Positions 52,003 to 61,221 of a stretch of 64,000 bases of DNA are shown here, one piece after another (within the stretch, counting starts at the first letter, position 1; the number at the start of each line of letters is the position of its first letter). The stretch is from Marinobacter salsuginis (GTDB lineage Bacteria > Pseudomonadota > Gammaproteobacteria > Pseudomonadales > Oleiphilaceae): contig NZ_BGZH01000001.1 in assembly GCF_009617755.1 (NCBI RefSeq), positions 558,001 to 622,000 on the forward strand, in the 5' to 3' direction. Below the pieces are notes generated by a model that saw only the letters and a list, made by a program, of their open reading frames with translations, was not told the origin of the DNA and did not search any database. A program made the translations under genes and the position numbers.

Positions 52003-53004
52003 ATGACGCAAGCCAGTAGTTGCAGGATGCCTGATATCCGAGAGACAAACGAAGGCCGGGAACGCCGCGTGGGTGTCGAGATCGAATTGTCTGGTCTGGG
52101 CTACGATGAACTGGTCACCCTGGCCGCAAGGCTTCTTGAAGGGACGGCGGTGCTCCAGTCACGCTACGTGACCAAGCTGGAGACCGCACTCGGCGAATTC
52201 ACGGTGGAACTGGATTCCGACCCGATCAAGGACCTTGATCTGGCCGATGAACGCCTGCCTCAGTCGATCCGGGAACTGGGCGGCCAGGCGATGGATGTGA
52301 TTGATGCTGCCGCAGAACGGGTTGTGCCCCTGGAAATCATCAGCCCACCCCTGCCTTTCTCCAGCCTGGAGACTATCGAATATCTCGTTGAAGACCTCAG
52401 GAAAGCAGGCGCTCTGGGCAGCCGGGATGCCATCTATTATGCCTTCGGCCTCCAGTTGAACCCGGAACTGCCCGATCTCAGCCCGGAAACAATGGTTCGA
52501 TACTTCCAGGCGTTCGCGGCGCTTTACGACTGGCTCAAAGACCGGCATCAACTGGATGTCAGCCGCAAATTCACCACCTATATCGAACCCTGGCATGGGC
52601 GCTATACCGAGCTTTTGATGGAAGACAACTACCGGCCCAACCTTGGTGAGCTGATGGAGGACTACCTGGAGTTCAACCCAACCAGGAACCGGGCGCTTGA
52701 CCTGCTGCCTCTGTTTGCTCACCTGGACAGTGAGCGTCTTGAGCGCCATGTTCACGATCCGCGGATCAAGAGCCGGCCAACTCTGCACTACCGGCTGCCG
52801 GATTGCGACATCGATAATCCGGATTGGCATTTTTCTACCGTGTGGAACGATTGGGTGGTACTGGAGCAATTGGCCAACAACCCGGACGACCTGGCGGACA
52901 TGCGGCGGCTGTTCCGGGAGCGACGGAAGCTCAACCTGCATAACCTGACCCACAGCTGGCAGGAAACCACCGACGACTGGTTGGCCAAGAACGGGTATGT
53001 CTGA
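52003..53004 (+). CDS. Putative amidoligase (Amidoligase_2 family)
   Basis: 333 aa. The ATP-dependent COOH-NH2 ligase features are visible: RVGVEIELSG near residue 23 (the E-x-E metal-binding start), VTKLETALGEFTVELD, IISPPLPFSS, YAFGLQLNPE near 145, and RKFTTYIEPW near 186. Members are predicted to form amide bonds, possibly on peptides or small molecules, but most have unknown products. Its stop overlaps the next gene, a class I glutamine amidotransferase, by 8 bases. This pairing has been noted for the family by comparative genomics. There is no signal peptide. Confidence 0.85.
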   Translation: MTQASSCRMPDIRETNEGRERRVGVEIELSGLGYDELVTLAARLLEGTAVLQSRYVTKLETALGEFTVELDSDPIKDLDLADERLPQSIRELGGQAMDVIDAAAERVVPLEIISPPLPFSSLETIEYLVEDLRKAGALGSRDAIYYAFGLQLNPELPDLSPETMVRYFQAFAALYDWLKDRHQLDVSRKFTTYIEPWHGRYTELLMEDNYRPNLGELMEDYLEFNPTRNRALDLLPLFAHLDSERLERHVHDPRIKSRPTLHYRLPDCDIDNPDWHFSTVWNDWVVLEQLANNPDDLADMRRLFRERRKLNLHNLTHSWQETTDDWLAKNGYV

Positions 53005-53731
53005 GCCGTTTCCCGAACAGGAACTTGAGGTTCCCGGCCTGACCATTGGCATCAGTGGTCCTGCTCGCAAAAGCCTGGCCCATCGCCTGATCAGCCTTGG
53101 ATTGCGTCTTCACGGCGCTCGTACCCACTACATTCGTCCCGGGTCGCGGGTGGCCGTAGCCATGCTTGATGGTCTGGTGCTCTCCGGCGGCACCCATGTC
53201 CATCCTGAGCGATATGGCCAGGAACCCCAGGTTACCGCAAACTATGATCGCAAACGGGATGCGACCGATCAGTCGCTGCTGGAGCAGGCCGAGGCCATTG
53301 GCATTCCCGTGTTGGGGATTTGCCGCGGCGCGCAATTCATTAACGTTTTTCATGGCGGATCGTTGTGCCAGAACGTGACCCCGCTGAGGGTCAACACCCG
53401 GCATCGGCCTCTGCTATTGCCCCTGCAAACGGTGCGACTGGTAACGCAAAGCCGGCTTGAACAAGCCATGCGCTCGCCTGTGATCGGCGCCAACCGCATT
53501 CACAGCCAGGCGATCAAACGCCTGGGCCAAAATCTGCGTGTAACCGCCGTGGATAATGATCTTTTTGTACAGGCCATTGAAAGCACGCAAGGTCAGTGGC
53601 TGACGGGCATCCAGTGGCATCCTGAATATCTGCTTTACCACGGTGGGCACCGGCGCATTTTTGGCCAGTTCGTGGATGCCGCCCGCCGATTCAAACTGGC
53701 GCGCCTGGAACCGGATTCCGGCGAAGCCTGA
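52997..53731 (+). CDS. Class I glutamine amidotransferase-like hydrolase (peptidase C26 / gamma-glutamyl hydrolase type)
   Basis: 244 aa. The nucleophile Cys109 is in VLGICRGAQFIN, and His208 and Glu210 are in GIQWHPEY, completing the triad. LSGGTHVHPERYG is the PuuD-type motif. PuuD-like enzymes cleave gamma-glutamyl bonds; here the partner may be the amidoligase upstream, either by supplying ammonia or by reversing or trimming its product. Translational coupling is indicated by the 8-base overlap. Confidence 0.9.
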   Translation: MSEPFPEQELEVPGLTIGISGPARKSLAHRLISLGLRLHGARTHYIRPGSRVAVAMLDGLVLSGGTHVHPERYGQEPQVTANYDRKRDATDQSLLEQAEAIGIPVLGICRGAQFINVFHGGSLCQNVTPLRVNTRHRPLLLPLQTVRLVTQSRLEQAMRSPVIGANRIHSQAIKRLGQNLRVTAVDNDLFVQAIESTQGQWLTGIQWHPEYLLYHGGHRRIFGQFVDAARRFKLARLEPDSGEA

Positions 53732-53762
53732 TCCATCAACGGTTGCCAAAGGAGGCAATGTC

Positions 53763-54467
53763 ATGAACGGAAGGAACCCCAAGCTCCGTTTTAACCTGAA
53801 ATCCCGTTTCCTTATTGCCCTGGCTCTCACAGTGCCAACCCTGGCGATGGCGGGCGAGGTGACGCTCACCGGTGAAGGCAGTGTCCGATACGAGCCGGAC
53901 AGCGCCAGGCTTCAGTTTACTGCCAGTGCCGAGCACGAATTGCCGCAGAAGGCTACTGAACGTGTAGCTGCGCTGATGGAGCAATGGCGGGAGGGGATTG
54001 GCAAATACCGTGACCAACTCAACGACTATTCAGACGCCACCGTGAACCTGTACACCCGAACCTTGCCTGCACCGGAGCGGGAAGAGGAGCCTCGTAAACA
54101 GGCCGTGGCTTCACAAACCATCAGTTTCAGCATCAACGACCTTAACCTGCTCAACCCCCTCCTCCAGCAAGCCCAGTCTCTGGGCCTGGATTACCATCTG
54201 GGCCCACACCAGTTCTTCCACTCGGATGAGACCGGGATGGAGCAGGAGGCGCTTGCCAGGGCAATCGCAGACGCGAAGGCCCGGTGCCAATTCGTGGCCA
54301 ATCAGCTCGACCAGACCTGCGGCGATGTTGTCACCATCAACATCAATGGCGGGCACCGCCCGGTTCCGATGATGATGGCCGAGGCCAAATCCATGTCGGA
54401 TACAGTCGCAAGCGTGGGGGAGCGGGAAATCCGCGCTTCGGTGAGCGCGACCTTCGAACTCGACTGA
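53763..54467 (+). CDS. SIMPL-domain (DUF541) periplasmic protein
   Basis: 234 aa. A signal peptide (SRFLIALALTVPTLAMA) precedes the SIMPL domain (GEVTLTGEGSVRYEPDSARL). AAGGAGG lies 7 bases before the ATG at 53763. SIMPL proteins are periplasmic or outer-membrane associated and of uncertain role (oxidative stress, kinase signalling in eukaryote relatives). It follows the GATase gene by 31 bases and could be co-transcribed. Two bases separate its end from the convergent tamB end. Confidence 0.85.
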   Translation: MNGRNPKLRFNLKSRFLIALALTVPTLAMAGEVTLTGEGSVRYEPDSARLQFTASAEHELPQKATERVAALMEQWREGIGKYRDQLNDYSDATVNLYTRTLPAPEREEEPRKQAVASQTISFSINDLNLLNPLLQQAQSLGLDYHLGPHQFFHSDETGMEQEALARAIADAKARCQFVANQLDQTCGDVVTININGGHRPVPMMMAEAKSMSDTVASVGEREIRASVSATFELD

Positions 54468-54469
54468 GT

Positions 54470-57400
54470 TCAGAAATCCCGCGTGTAGAAAATATCCAGG
54501 GAGGCCGCCAGACCACTGGCCGCCTCCAGGTAGAAGTATCGGCCCAAGTCGTATCGCAGGGCAACGGTCGTGATCGGCTCGAAAATGCCGACACCATAGC
54601 GAACACTCAGCTCGTCCGTCAGATAGCCGCTCGCCACTACGGACGTCTGCTCTCCGGAGCCCTCTGCTTCGAGGGTGAGCTGACGAATGCCGAATTCCTC
54701 GCCAATCTGGCCAGTCACCTTGTTGGCCTGAGTCAGACCCAAAGAAAGCGCCGCCCGCGTCATCTGACCCTCATCGCCCTGGCTTCGAGGAGCTCTACCA
54801 AGGATTACGTACGACAGTGCGTCAGTCTGTGGCATATCAGGATTAGAAAACACCTCGGTCTCCGGAGATTGCACCGGCCCCGTCAGACGGATACCGGCAA
54901 CCACGGTATCAACCCGCCGCACGGCTTCGATATCCAGATAGGGCTGAGCAAGATTGCCAACGAACAGGAGCCTGGCACGCCTGAGTTCGAGTTCCTGACC
55001 GTAGGCCTCATACTGGCCATTAACCAGCTGGAGTGTTCCCCGTGTATCCATATCGTTGGTGATCCTGAGGGAACCTTCGAGATCGCCTGTCACGCCGAAG
55101 GCCGAAAACGTCACCTGATCCTCACCCACCAGGACATTCACATCCATGTTCAGTGAGCGAACTACGGGTTCCTCCTTCTCAACACCTACGATGACTTCGT
55201 CTTCAGAAACCGACACGGCCTGCTCAGGTAGCCCCTTTATCTCGATGTCCCCTCTTGGCACTGCAACCTGCCCGGTGATTTCCAGGGTGCCTTCACGGAA
55301 AACCAGGGTCAGGTCCGGCTCCACCTCAACCTGGGCATAGGGCTCCACACTGAACGGTACGCGCTCCCCGGAAATCGTGATTTTCCCCCGCGGCGCCTGT
55401 TGCCAGTCGACCTCGCCATCCAGGATGGTCTGACTCCGGGCATTGCTCTGGATCCTGCCGCTGATCTGTGCCGAATAGCCCGAGAATTCAATAGTGGCAA
55501 TCATCTCCTCAATGGGCAGCGGCAACCGGGGATCTGAAACCCGTCCATCCACCAGATGCAATTCGCCGGTCACAGCCGGCTTCATCAACGGGCCCGAAAG
55601 CTGACCCTGGCCATTCACTTTCCCCGCCACCTCATCAAGCCCGGACAGCAATCCTGCAAGGGCGATATCAAGCCCTTCCAAATTGAACGAACCCTCGACG
55701 TTGCGATTTTCGGAGTTCGGGTCCAGCCCCATGTCCAGCTCAAACCTGCCCAATTGGGGGCCAGCCAGACGAACGGCGACATCGGCCCGCCGAGGTTTGA
55801 GGGTGACCTCGGTGGTAAAGGCATCATAGTCGAGGTCTTCCCACTCACCATCGACCAACAGCTGGAATTCGCCATCACCGGCATCAAGATACACGCGACC
55901 ATCCGGCCCTTCCGCCGTGGTGGTAAAATCGATCTCGCCATTTAACCGCGCATTCCAGCGCACGGTTTCCGGAAACAAGGGCGCCAAAGCGAGCGTTGGG
56001 AACCGGCTGATTCGATAGGCGATATCGGGAACCGGAAGCAATGTCTGATCGTCGGCGCAAACGGTGCTTTGTTGCCAACGCCAACAATGGCTGCCAAAGG
56101 TCAGTTCACCGTTGGCACCATAGGCGAGGGTCGCTGGTGACTCCAACTGCCATCGCTGCGACTGTTCCGGAACATTTATCACCCCGGTTGATAGCTGCCC
56201 CTGCCAGGTTTTCCATTCGGAACCAGCACCACCCTCGAAAGCCAGTTCCAGGTCGGCTTCGGAATGCTCAGCCCTCAGGCTCACGGTGTGCTGCCCCTGA
56301 GTGCCATTCGCCTGGAGCGTGAGCGTTTCAAGCTCCTGACCGCCCCCACCTATATTCTCCGCTTGCAACTGGCTTGTGAGCCTCAGCCCGTCGTCCAGGT
56401 CGGCCTCAAGGCTCAGGTTTTCAATGGTCAGCTGGTCGCGCCAGGCAAGGTTTTGGCCGCCCGCTCTCAACTCTCCCACCGGACGCTCCGGCGTTCCTTC
56501 AGCCATCAGGGTCGCTTCCAGATTGCCGGTCAGGCCGGGGAGTACGATCTCGGGCTCAGGCAGGTTCAGGGCCAGATCGCCCCGCAACAGCTCGCCCCAG
56601 GTACCACGTCCTTCTACCCGGTTGGCACCGATCGCCAGACTCAGCCCAGACAACTCCCAGCTACCGGATGAGGTATCAAGGCGCCCTTCGAGGGATGCAG
56701 GATTGGAACGCCAGTCACCCTCGAGGTTCCAGGTGGCGTTCATGGCAGGAATGGGACCGTCCCCGAGCTGCCCTTCGGTGGTGACATCGCCACTCAGGCT
56801 GGCTTCAAGAACCGGCACCCAGTATCCCGGATTGAAATTCTGAAGGGCCAGGGCTGCCTGCCAGGACAGCGGGCCGGCAAAGTTGACCGATCCGTTTCCG
56901 GTCAGCGACCCGGCGCCAGTGCTGATTCTCAGATCGGTCAGCGTGGTTTGCTCGTTGTCACCATCCACCGTGGTAGACAGATCAGCACGGCCCTGAGGGC
57001 CGTCAACGCCTGCTTCAAGCTCCGCATGGTAGCTACCCTCTCGCCAGGACACCGTACCATCGAGCGACTGGAGCGTAACCGCCGGCTCTTCAAGGCCCGG
57101 GACCAGGGTGTACCAGGGAAACCCGCGCAAGCGGACATCGGCACTGGCCTCCAAGACCTCACTCCAGGCCACACGTCCGTTGGCCACCACAGTATTCCGT
57201 TCACTGCCATTTGAGCTATCCGTGGCCAGTTCAATACGGATGCCCTGAGCCGCCTGTGTGGTCACAAGGCCCTCAAGCGCCAGCTGCACCGGGCCGGTTG
57301 TGCCGGGCAGTCGTGCTCGCCCCTGTGCACGGAACCCCTTCTGCAGACTGCCACGGGCCTCCACAGACCAGTCGTTGAGCACCAGGGTCTCTGGCAGCGC

Positions 57401-58231
57401 CTCAGTTGCCCGGAACTGGTCCGAGGTTATCCTGAGTCTTGCTGGCAGGCTGGGATCGAGCGGCGCGACCTGCCCCGAGAGTTTGGCATTCAGATAGCCG
57501 CGACTCGTGACTGCCACCATCAGATCCCGCACGCTGCCAGAGAGTGTTGCATCCAGCGTCCACTGGTCACCGTAGGGAGGTGGAACCTCTGCCCTGACCT
57601 CAAGATTGACGGGCCAGTCCCGTCGGGTTTCTATCCGGCCGTTGGCAGAAACCGTGTAATCCCCCAACCGATACCAGGCGCGCTCGATGGTCCAGTCAGC
57701 ACCCGATCCGCCCGCGTCCAGCTCAAGCCGGTCCCAGACCCTGTTGCCATTGAAGGTGAAAGGGCCCATCCGGACGCCGCTGACATTCAGCGCCAGAGGC
57801 AAGTCGAGCCCTGGCAGCGTTATTGCACCGCCATCCCCCGATTTATCCGCCGGGGGCAACTGGGTAACCGCAAGCGTCTCTGCTTTCAGACCGTCAACAC
57901 AAAGCTGTTTCCTGAACAGGCAGGAGGGCGACCAGTCCACGAAAGGCGATTCAACAATAACCTCTACCCCATAACCTCGCCATTGCAGACGATCAGCCTG
58001 CCACTGGCCAAACAATGAGCCACGGTCGTTTTCGACCTGCAGCCCCGGGACCTGTTCAATGACCCACGCGGTCCCGGTCTCGGAACGCAAGGCCAGCAGA
58101 ACCGCTGTCAGCAACAAGATGGGAGCGAGGATCAACACCCCGAGACATACAATCAGCCAGAAGCGAAGCCGGTGTGAGCGGGCCGGCTGGTCCTGTTGGT
58201 TGTCTTCGTGTCTGTCCGGTGTCTGCGTCAA
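54470..58231 (-). CDS. tamB: TamB, translocation and assembly module inner-membrane protein
   Basis: 1253 aa from a TTG at 58231 (TTGA overlap with the tamA stop); a GTG at 58264 is the alternative, 11 codons longer. One N-terminal transmembrane helix (about residues 24-50) anchors a very long beta-taco-rich domain and the C-terminal DUF490 domain (VGIFEPITTVALRYDLGRYF; YVILGRAPRSQGDEGQMTRA). It bridges the inner and outer membranes and helps autotransporter assembly and lipid transport. Length is usual (1250-1300 aa). Confidence 0.93.
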   Translation of the reverse strand: MTQTPDRHEDNQQDQPARSHRLRFWLIVCLGVLILAPILLLTAVLLALRSETGTAWVIEQVPGLQVENDRGSLFGQWQADRLQWRGYGVEVIVESPFVDWSPSCLFRKQLCVDGLKAETLAVTQLPPADKSGDGGAITLPGLDLPLALNVSGVRMGPFTFNGNRVWDRLELDAGGSGADWTIERAWYRLGDYTVSANGRIETRRDWPVNLEVRAEVPPPYGDQWTLDATLSGSVRDLMVAVTSRGYLNAKLSGQVAPLDPSLPARLRITSDQFRATEALPETLVLNDWSVEARGSLQKGFRAQGRARLPGTTGPVQLALEGLVTTQAAQGIRIELATDSSNGSERNTVVANGRVAWSEVLEASADVRLRGFPWYTLVPGLEEPAVTLQSLDGTVSWREGSYHAELEAGVDGPQGRADLSTTVDGDNEQTTLTDLRISTGAGSLTGNGSVNFAGPLSWQAALALQNFNPGYWVPVLEASLSGDVTTEGQLGDGPIPAMNATWNLEGDWRSNPASLEGRLDTSSGSWELSGLSLAIGANRVEGRGTWGELLRGDLALNLPEPEIVLPGLTGNLEATLMAEGTPERPVGELRAGGQNLAWRDQLTIENLSLEADLDDGLRLTSQLQAENIGGGGQELETLTLQANGTQGQHTVSLRAEHSEADLELAFEGGAGSEWKTWQGQLSTGVINVPEQSQRWQLESPATLAYGANGELTFGSHCWRWQQSTVCADDQTLLPVPDIAYRISRFPTLALAPLFPETVRWNARLNGEIDFTTTAEGPDGRVYLDAGDGEFQLLVDGEWEDLDYDAFTTEVTLKPRRADVAVRLAGPQLGRFELDMGLDPNSENRNVEGSFNLEGLDIALAGLLSGLDEVAGKVNGQGQLSGPLMKPAVTGELHLVDGRVSDPRLPLPIEEMIATIEFSGYSAQISGRIQSNARSQTILDGEVDWQQAPRGKITISGERVPFSVEPYAQVEVEPDLTLVFREGTLEITGQVAVPRGDIEIKGLPEQAVSVSEDEVIVGVEKEEPVVRSLNMDVNVLVGEDQVTFSAFGVTGDLEGSLRITNDMDTRGTLQLVNGQYEAYGQELELRRARLLFVGNLAQPYLDIEAVRRVDTVVAGIRLTGPVQSPETEVFSNPDMPQTDALSYVILGRAPRSQGDEGQMTRAALSLGLTQANKVTGQIGEEFGIRQLTLEAEGSGEQTSVVASGYLTDELSVRYGVGIFEPITTVALRYDLGRYFYLEAASGLAASLDIFYTRDF

Positions 58232-59982
58232 AGCTCGGGCCCCATGGAAAAGTGAATCCGCCACTCCCCGCCAAATTCGCGATCCAGCCCTTTGGCAACG
58301 TCGAACCGCAACGGGCCCACCGGGCTGATCCAGCGAATGCCAATGCCAACGCCGGTTGCCAGAGGATCATTCAGATCATTGATGGCATTGCCATGATCGA
58401 CGAACACCGCAGCCCGCCATTGGTCGGCAAACTGGTACTGATACTCACCGCTACCCACCATCAAAAAACGGCCGCCCACCGGCACACCATTTTCGTTTTC
58501 AGGCGAGAGTGTTTCATAACCATAGCCCCGGACGCTTTGATCGCCACCGGCAAAAAAACGGAGGGACGGCGGCACATCCGAGAACCGGTTTGTGGCAACG
58601 GCTCCTGCCTGAAACCGGCCGACAAATCGGTGCTTACCAGCTAAGGTAAACAAGCCCTTAACCAGCGCATTCACGTGCAGGATATCCACATCCGAGAGCA
58701 CAGCCCGATGCGAGCCGGTAACATCAAACTGCAAACGATAGCCGCGGGAAGGGTCCAGGGGCGAATCCGCGTGAATCTTGGAGTAGCCTGCGCCCGGGAG
58801 CAGAAGCGTGCTCGTGCCCTTCTCGTCGTTGCCGATATTGAACCGTTCGCCCTCCCAACGCAGTGAGAGTACCTGGAGCCAGCCATTATCCAGCTGATGC
58901 TGCCACTGCTGGCCTAAGGTCAGAAGTTCCGATTCAACATTCTCGATATCCTCCCGCTGATATCCGGCCGTCAGACGGATCAGATCCGTCATGGGCGGGT
59001 CCAGAGGCAGTTCGTACCAGGTACTCAGATTCTGACGTGGCACCGAAAGCTCTGTCTCCGCACCCCGCTTGTGCCCCATGGGATTGATCCAGTGCTCCCG
59101 CCATGTGCCGCGGAACCGCGGACCCACGTCGGTCGAGAAACCGACGCCGGCCGATACCGAGCGTGCTTCGCGCCGAGTCAGTCCTACGCTAACGGGAATG
59201 ACACCATTTTCGGCTTCTTGCGGTGAAATATTGATGTCGACATTGCTGAAATAGCCGCTGTTAAGCAGATCCTTGTTCAGCTGCGCAATTTCGTCGGCAT
59301 GATAGGGGGTCCCCGGTTCAAAGGTGACGAAATCCCGCAGAAGCTCGATCTCGAACCAATGTCCCTCCTCGAAAGTGACCTCTCCCAGCTGATATCGCTG
59401 ACCACTCTCATAAATGAGCGTGATTTCGGCGCTGCGCCTCGCCGGATCCACCTCCAGGGTGCGAGTGACAAACCTGCCGTCGAAATACCCCCTGCGCCGG
59501 GCACGGGTCTGGATGGTGTCTCTCAGGTTGGCGTAGTCGCCGTGATTGAGAATATCGCCCTCTGCCGGATGTGGCGGCAGATCAGAGGTAAGCCTTGCAT
59601 CAGCCGCAGCCTCGCCCCGTATCTCCACGATCCGGGAGCTGACTCTCACCGGCTCACCGGGGGTAATGGACAGGGTGAGCGTCGCCGTTGTGTCCGAGTC
59701 GCCCTCTTCTATCCGCCAGTCAATCAGGGGCCTGTAATAACCCAAGGCACGCAGGGCTTCCCGGGCCTGATTGACAGCCGTTGGGGCATATCGCCTCAGA
59801 TTGCCGGCGCTTCGGCCTTCAACCTCTCCAATGAAAGCCTCAGCGTTGGATTTGAGCTCTGGATAGTCACCTTCCACGTTAACAACCACCTGTTGAGCAG
59901 AAACCCACGACGGCAGCCAGCAGAGCAGCAGGATCAGAAGCCGGACCCGGCCCGAATTCACGACTTGGTAGATTGATAGCAT
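58228..59982 (-). CDS. tamA: TamA, Omp85-family outer membrane protein
   Basis: 584 aa. A signal peptide (LLILLLCWLPSWVSAQ, cut after VSA) precedes three POTRA-type domains (about 30-270) and a 16-strand beta-barrel with the Omp85 motif SVRGYGYE near residue 475. It forms the outer-membrane part of the Tam system with TamB. Divergent gene at 60169 lies 186 bases upstream. Confidence 0.95.
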   Translation of the reverse strand: MLSIYQVVNSGRVRLLILLLCWLPSWVSAQQVVVNVEGDYPELKSNAEAFIGEVEGRSAGNLRRYAPTAVNQAREALRALGYYRPLIDWRIEEGDSDTTATLTLSITPGEPVRVSSRIVEIRGEAAADARLTSDLPPHPAEGDILNHGDYANLRDTIQTRARRRGYFDGRFVTRTLEVDPARRSAEITLIYESGQRYQLGEVTFEEGHWFEIELLRDFVTFEPGTPYHADEIAQLNKDLLNSGYFSNVDINISPQEAENGVIPVSVGLTRREARSVSAGVGFSTDVGPRFRGTWREHWINPMGHKRGAETELSVPRQNLSTWYELPLDPPMTDLIRLTAGYQREDIENVESELLTLGQQWQHQLDNGWLQVLSLRWEGERFNIGNDEKGTSTLLLPGAGYSKIHADSPLDPSRGYRLQFDVTGSHRAVLSDVDILHVNALVKGLFTLAGKHRFVGRFQAGAVATNRFSDVPPSLRFFAGGDQSVRGYGYETLSPENENGVPVGGRFLMVGSGEYQYQFADQWRAAVFVDHGNAINDLNDPLATGVGIGIRWISPVGPLRFDVAKGLDREFGGEWRIHFSMGPEL

Positions 59983-60168
59983 CCGGCTATTTCAGTGTTG
60001 GTGGTAACAAGAAGGATTTACGTCAAAGCGTGGGAGTTTAATGGCAGACGGTCAAGTTAATCCATGGTTGACCCTCAGGCACACTTCAGGCGGCGCCAGG
60101 GCAAGTCGTTTGTGGCTTCGAAATAAGCTAACCTGTCAGATACTTAGCAACAGACCGGACCCAGGCGA

Positions 60169-61176
60169 ATGCTGAAAATAAATCGAGAAAACCTGAAATC
60201 CAGTCACCAGCTTATCTGGTTCATCATTGATTTCCTGATGCTGGGACTGCTGATCATCAACCTTGCCTTCATTATCTGGGACTCGATCTACAACTTTGTC
60301 GCGGTTCAGAATCTCCTGAAAGAACACGCCCCCGCTATTCAGTCCGCCTACCACCCCATTCATGAACGCTTCATCTTTTACGATCTGATCTTTGTCAGCA
60401 TCTTCCTGACCGAGTTCTTTGTTCGGTGGGGTTATGCCATAAAGGCCAAGGTGTATGACCGCTGGTACTTCTACCCCTTCATCCACTGGTATGACCTGGT
60501 GGGCTGTATTCCCGTAGGAAGCCTGCGTTTCCTGCGTATTCTGCGGGTGATCTCGATCATCTATCGCCTGCACCAGTACAAGATCATCGATATCACCAAC
60601 ACCAAGATCTACCGGTTCGTAAATTTTTATTATGAAGCCTTTATGGAAGAGCTCTCGGACCGCATTGTGCTCAAGGTTCTGAGCGGCGTGCAGCAGGAGG
60701 TCAGACGCGGCTCACCGCTATTCGACAAGATCCAGGAGGACATTCTCTACCCCCGGAGGGACATGCTCTCAGACTGGATTTCCAAGCGCGTTGCTGAGGC
60801 AGCCCAGGAGGGCTACGTACCCAATCGCGGCGCTCTGCGCAGCTATCTGGAGGACCGGGTCGATAATGCCCTCAAGCAGAATCTTGAACTGTCGCGGCTG
60901 AAATACCTGCCGGTGGTCGGCCCCACCATTCAAGAGACCCTGGAAGAGGCCGTGGGAGACATCGTTGCCAACGTTATCCACCAGATTCTGGAAGACCTGG
61001 CCTCGGCCTCCAATCACGCCTTTATTGAAGACATCGTGAACGTGTTCCTGCCGACACCCGGCGAAGTGAGAGCCGACGAAACCCAGAACGAAGCACTGAT
61101 CAATCTGATTATCGAGATCATTGATGCGATCAAGGGGCAGGTTAAAGTGAAACACTGGCGGTCCGAGCTGCCTTGA
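60169..61176 (+). CDS. Voltage-sensor-like four-helix membrane protein without a visible pore
   Basis: 335 aa. Four membrane segments fill residues 15-133. S2 (66-90) has Glu82 and Arg86 in LTEFFVRWGYA, S3 (99-116) has Asp109 in HWYDLVGC, and S4 has Arg at 120, 123, 126 and 133 (LRFLRILRVISIIYRLHQY). This is the residue pattern of a voltage-sensor domain. No S5, pore helix or S6 can be seen: residues 140-335 are hydrophilic and helical (VLKVLSGVQQEVRRG; AEAAQEGYVPNRGALRSYLE). The family is sometimes called an ion-transporter, but a pore-less sensor is what the sequence shows. Function is unknown. Start ATG at 60169. Confidence 0.75.
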   Translation: MLKINRENLKSSHQLIWFIIDFLMLGLLIINLAFIIWDSIYNFVAVQNLLKEHAPAIQSAYHPIHERFIFYDLIFVSIFLTEFFVRWGYAIKAKVYDRWYFYPFIHWYDLVGCIPVGSLRFLRILRVISIIYRLHQYKIIDITNTKIYRFVNFYYEAFMEELSDRIVLKVLSGVQQEVRRGSPLFDKIQEDILYPRRDMLSDWISKRVAEAAQEGYVPNRGALRSYLEDRVDNALKQNLELSRLKYLPVVGPTIQETLEEAVGDIVANVIHQILEDLASASNHAFIEDIVNVFLPTPGEVRADETQNEALINLIIEIIDAIKGQVKVKHWRSELP

Positions 61177-61221
61177 CGAACCGGCGAGATTTTCCAGAAA
61201 CCAACAACAAAGAGAACATCC

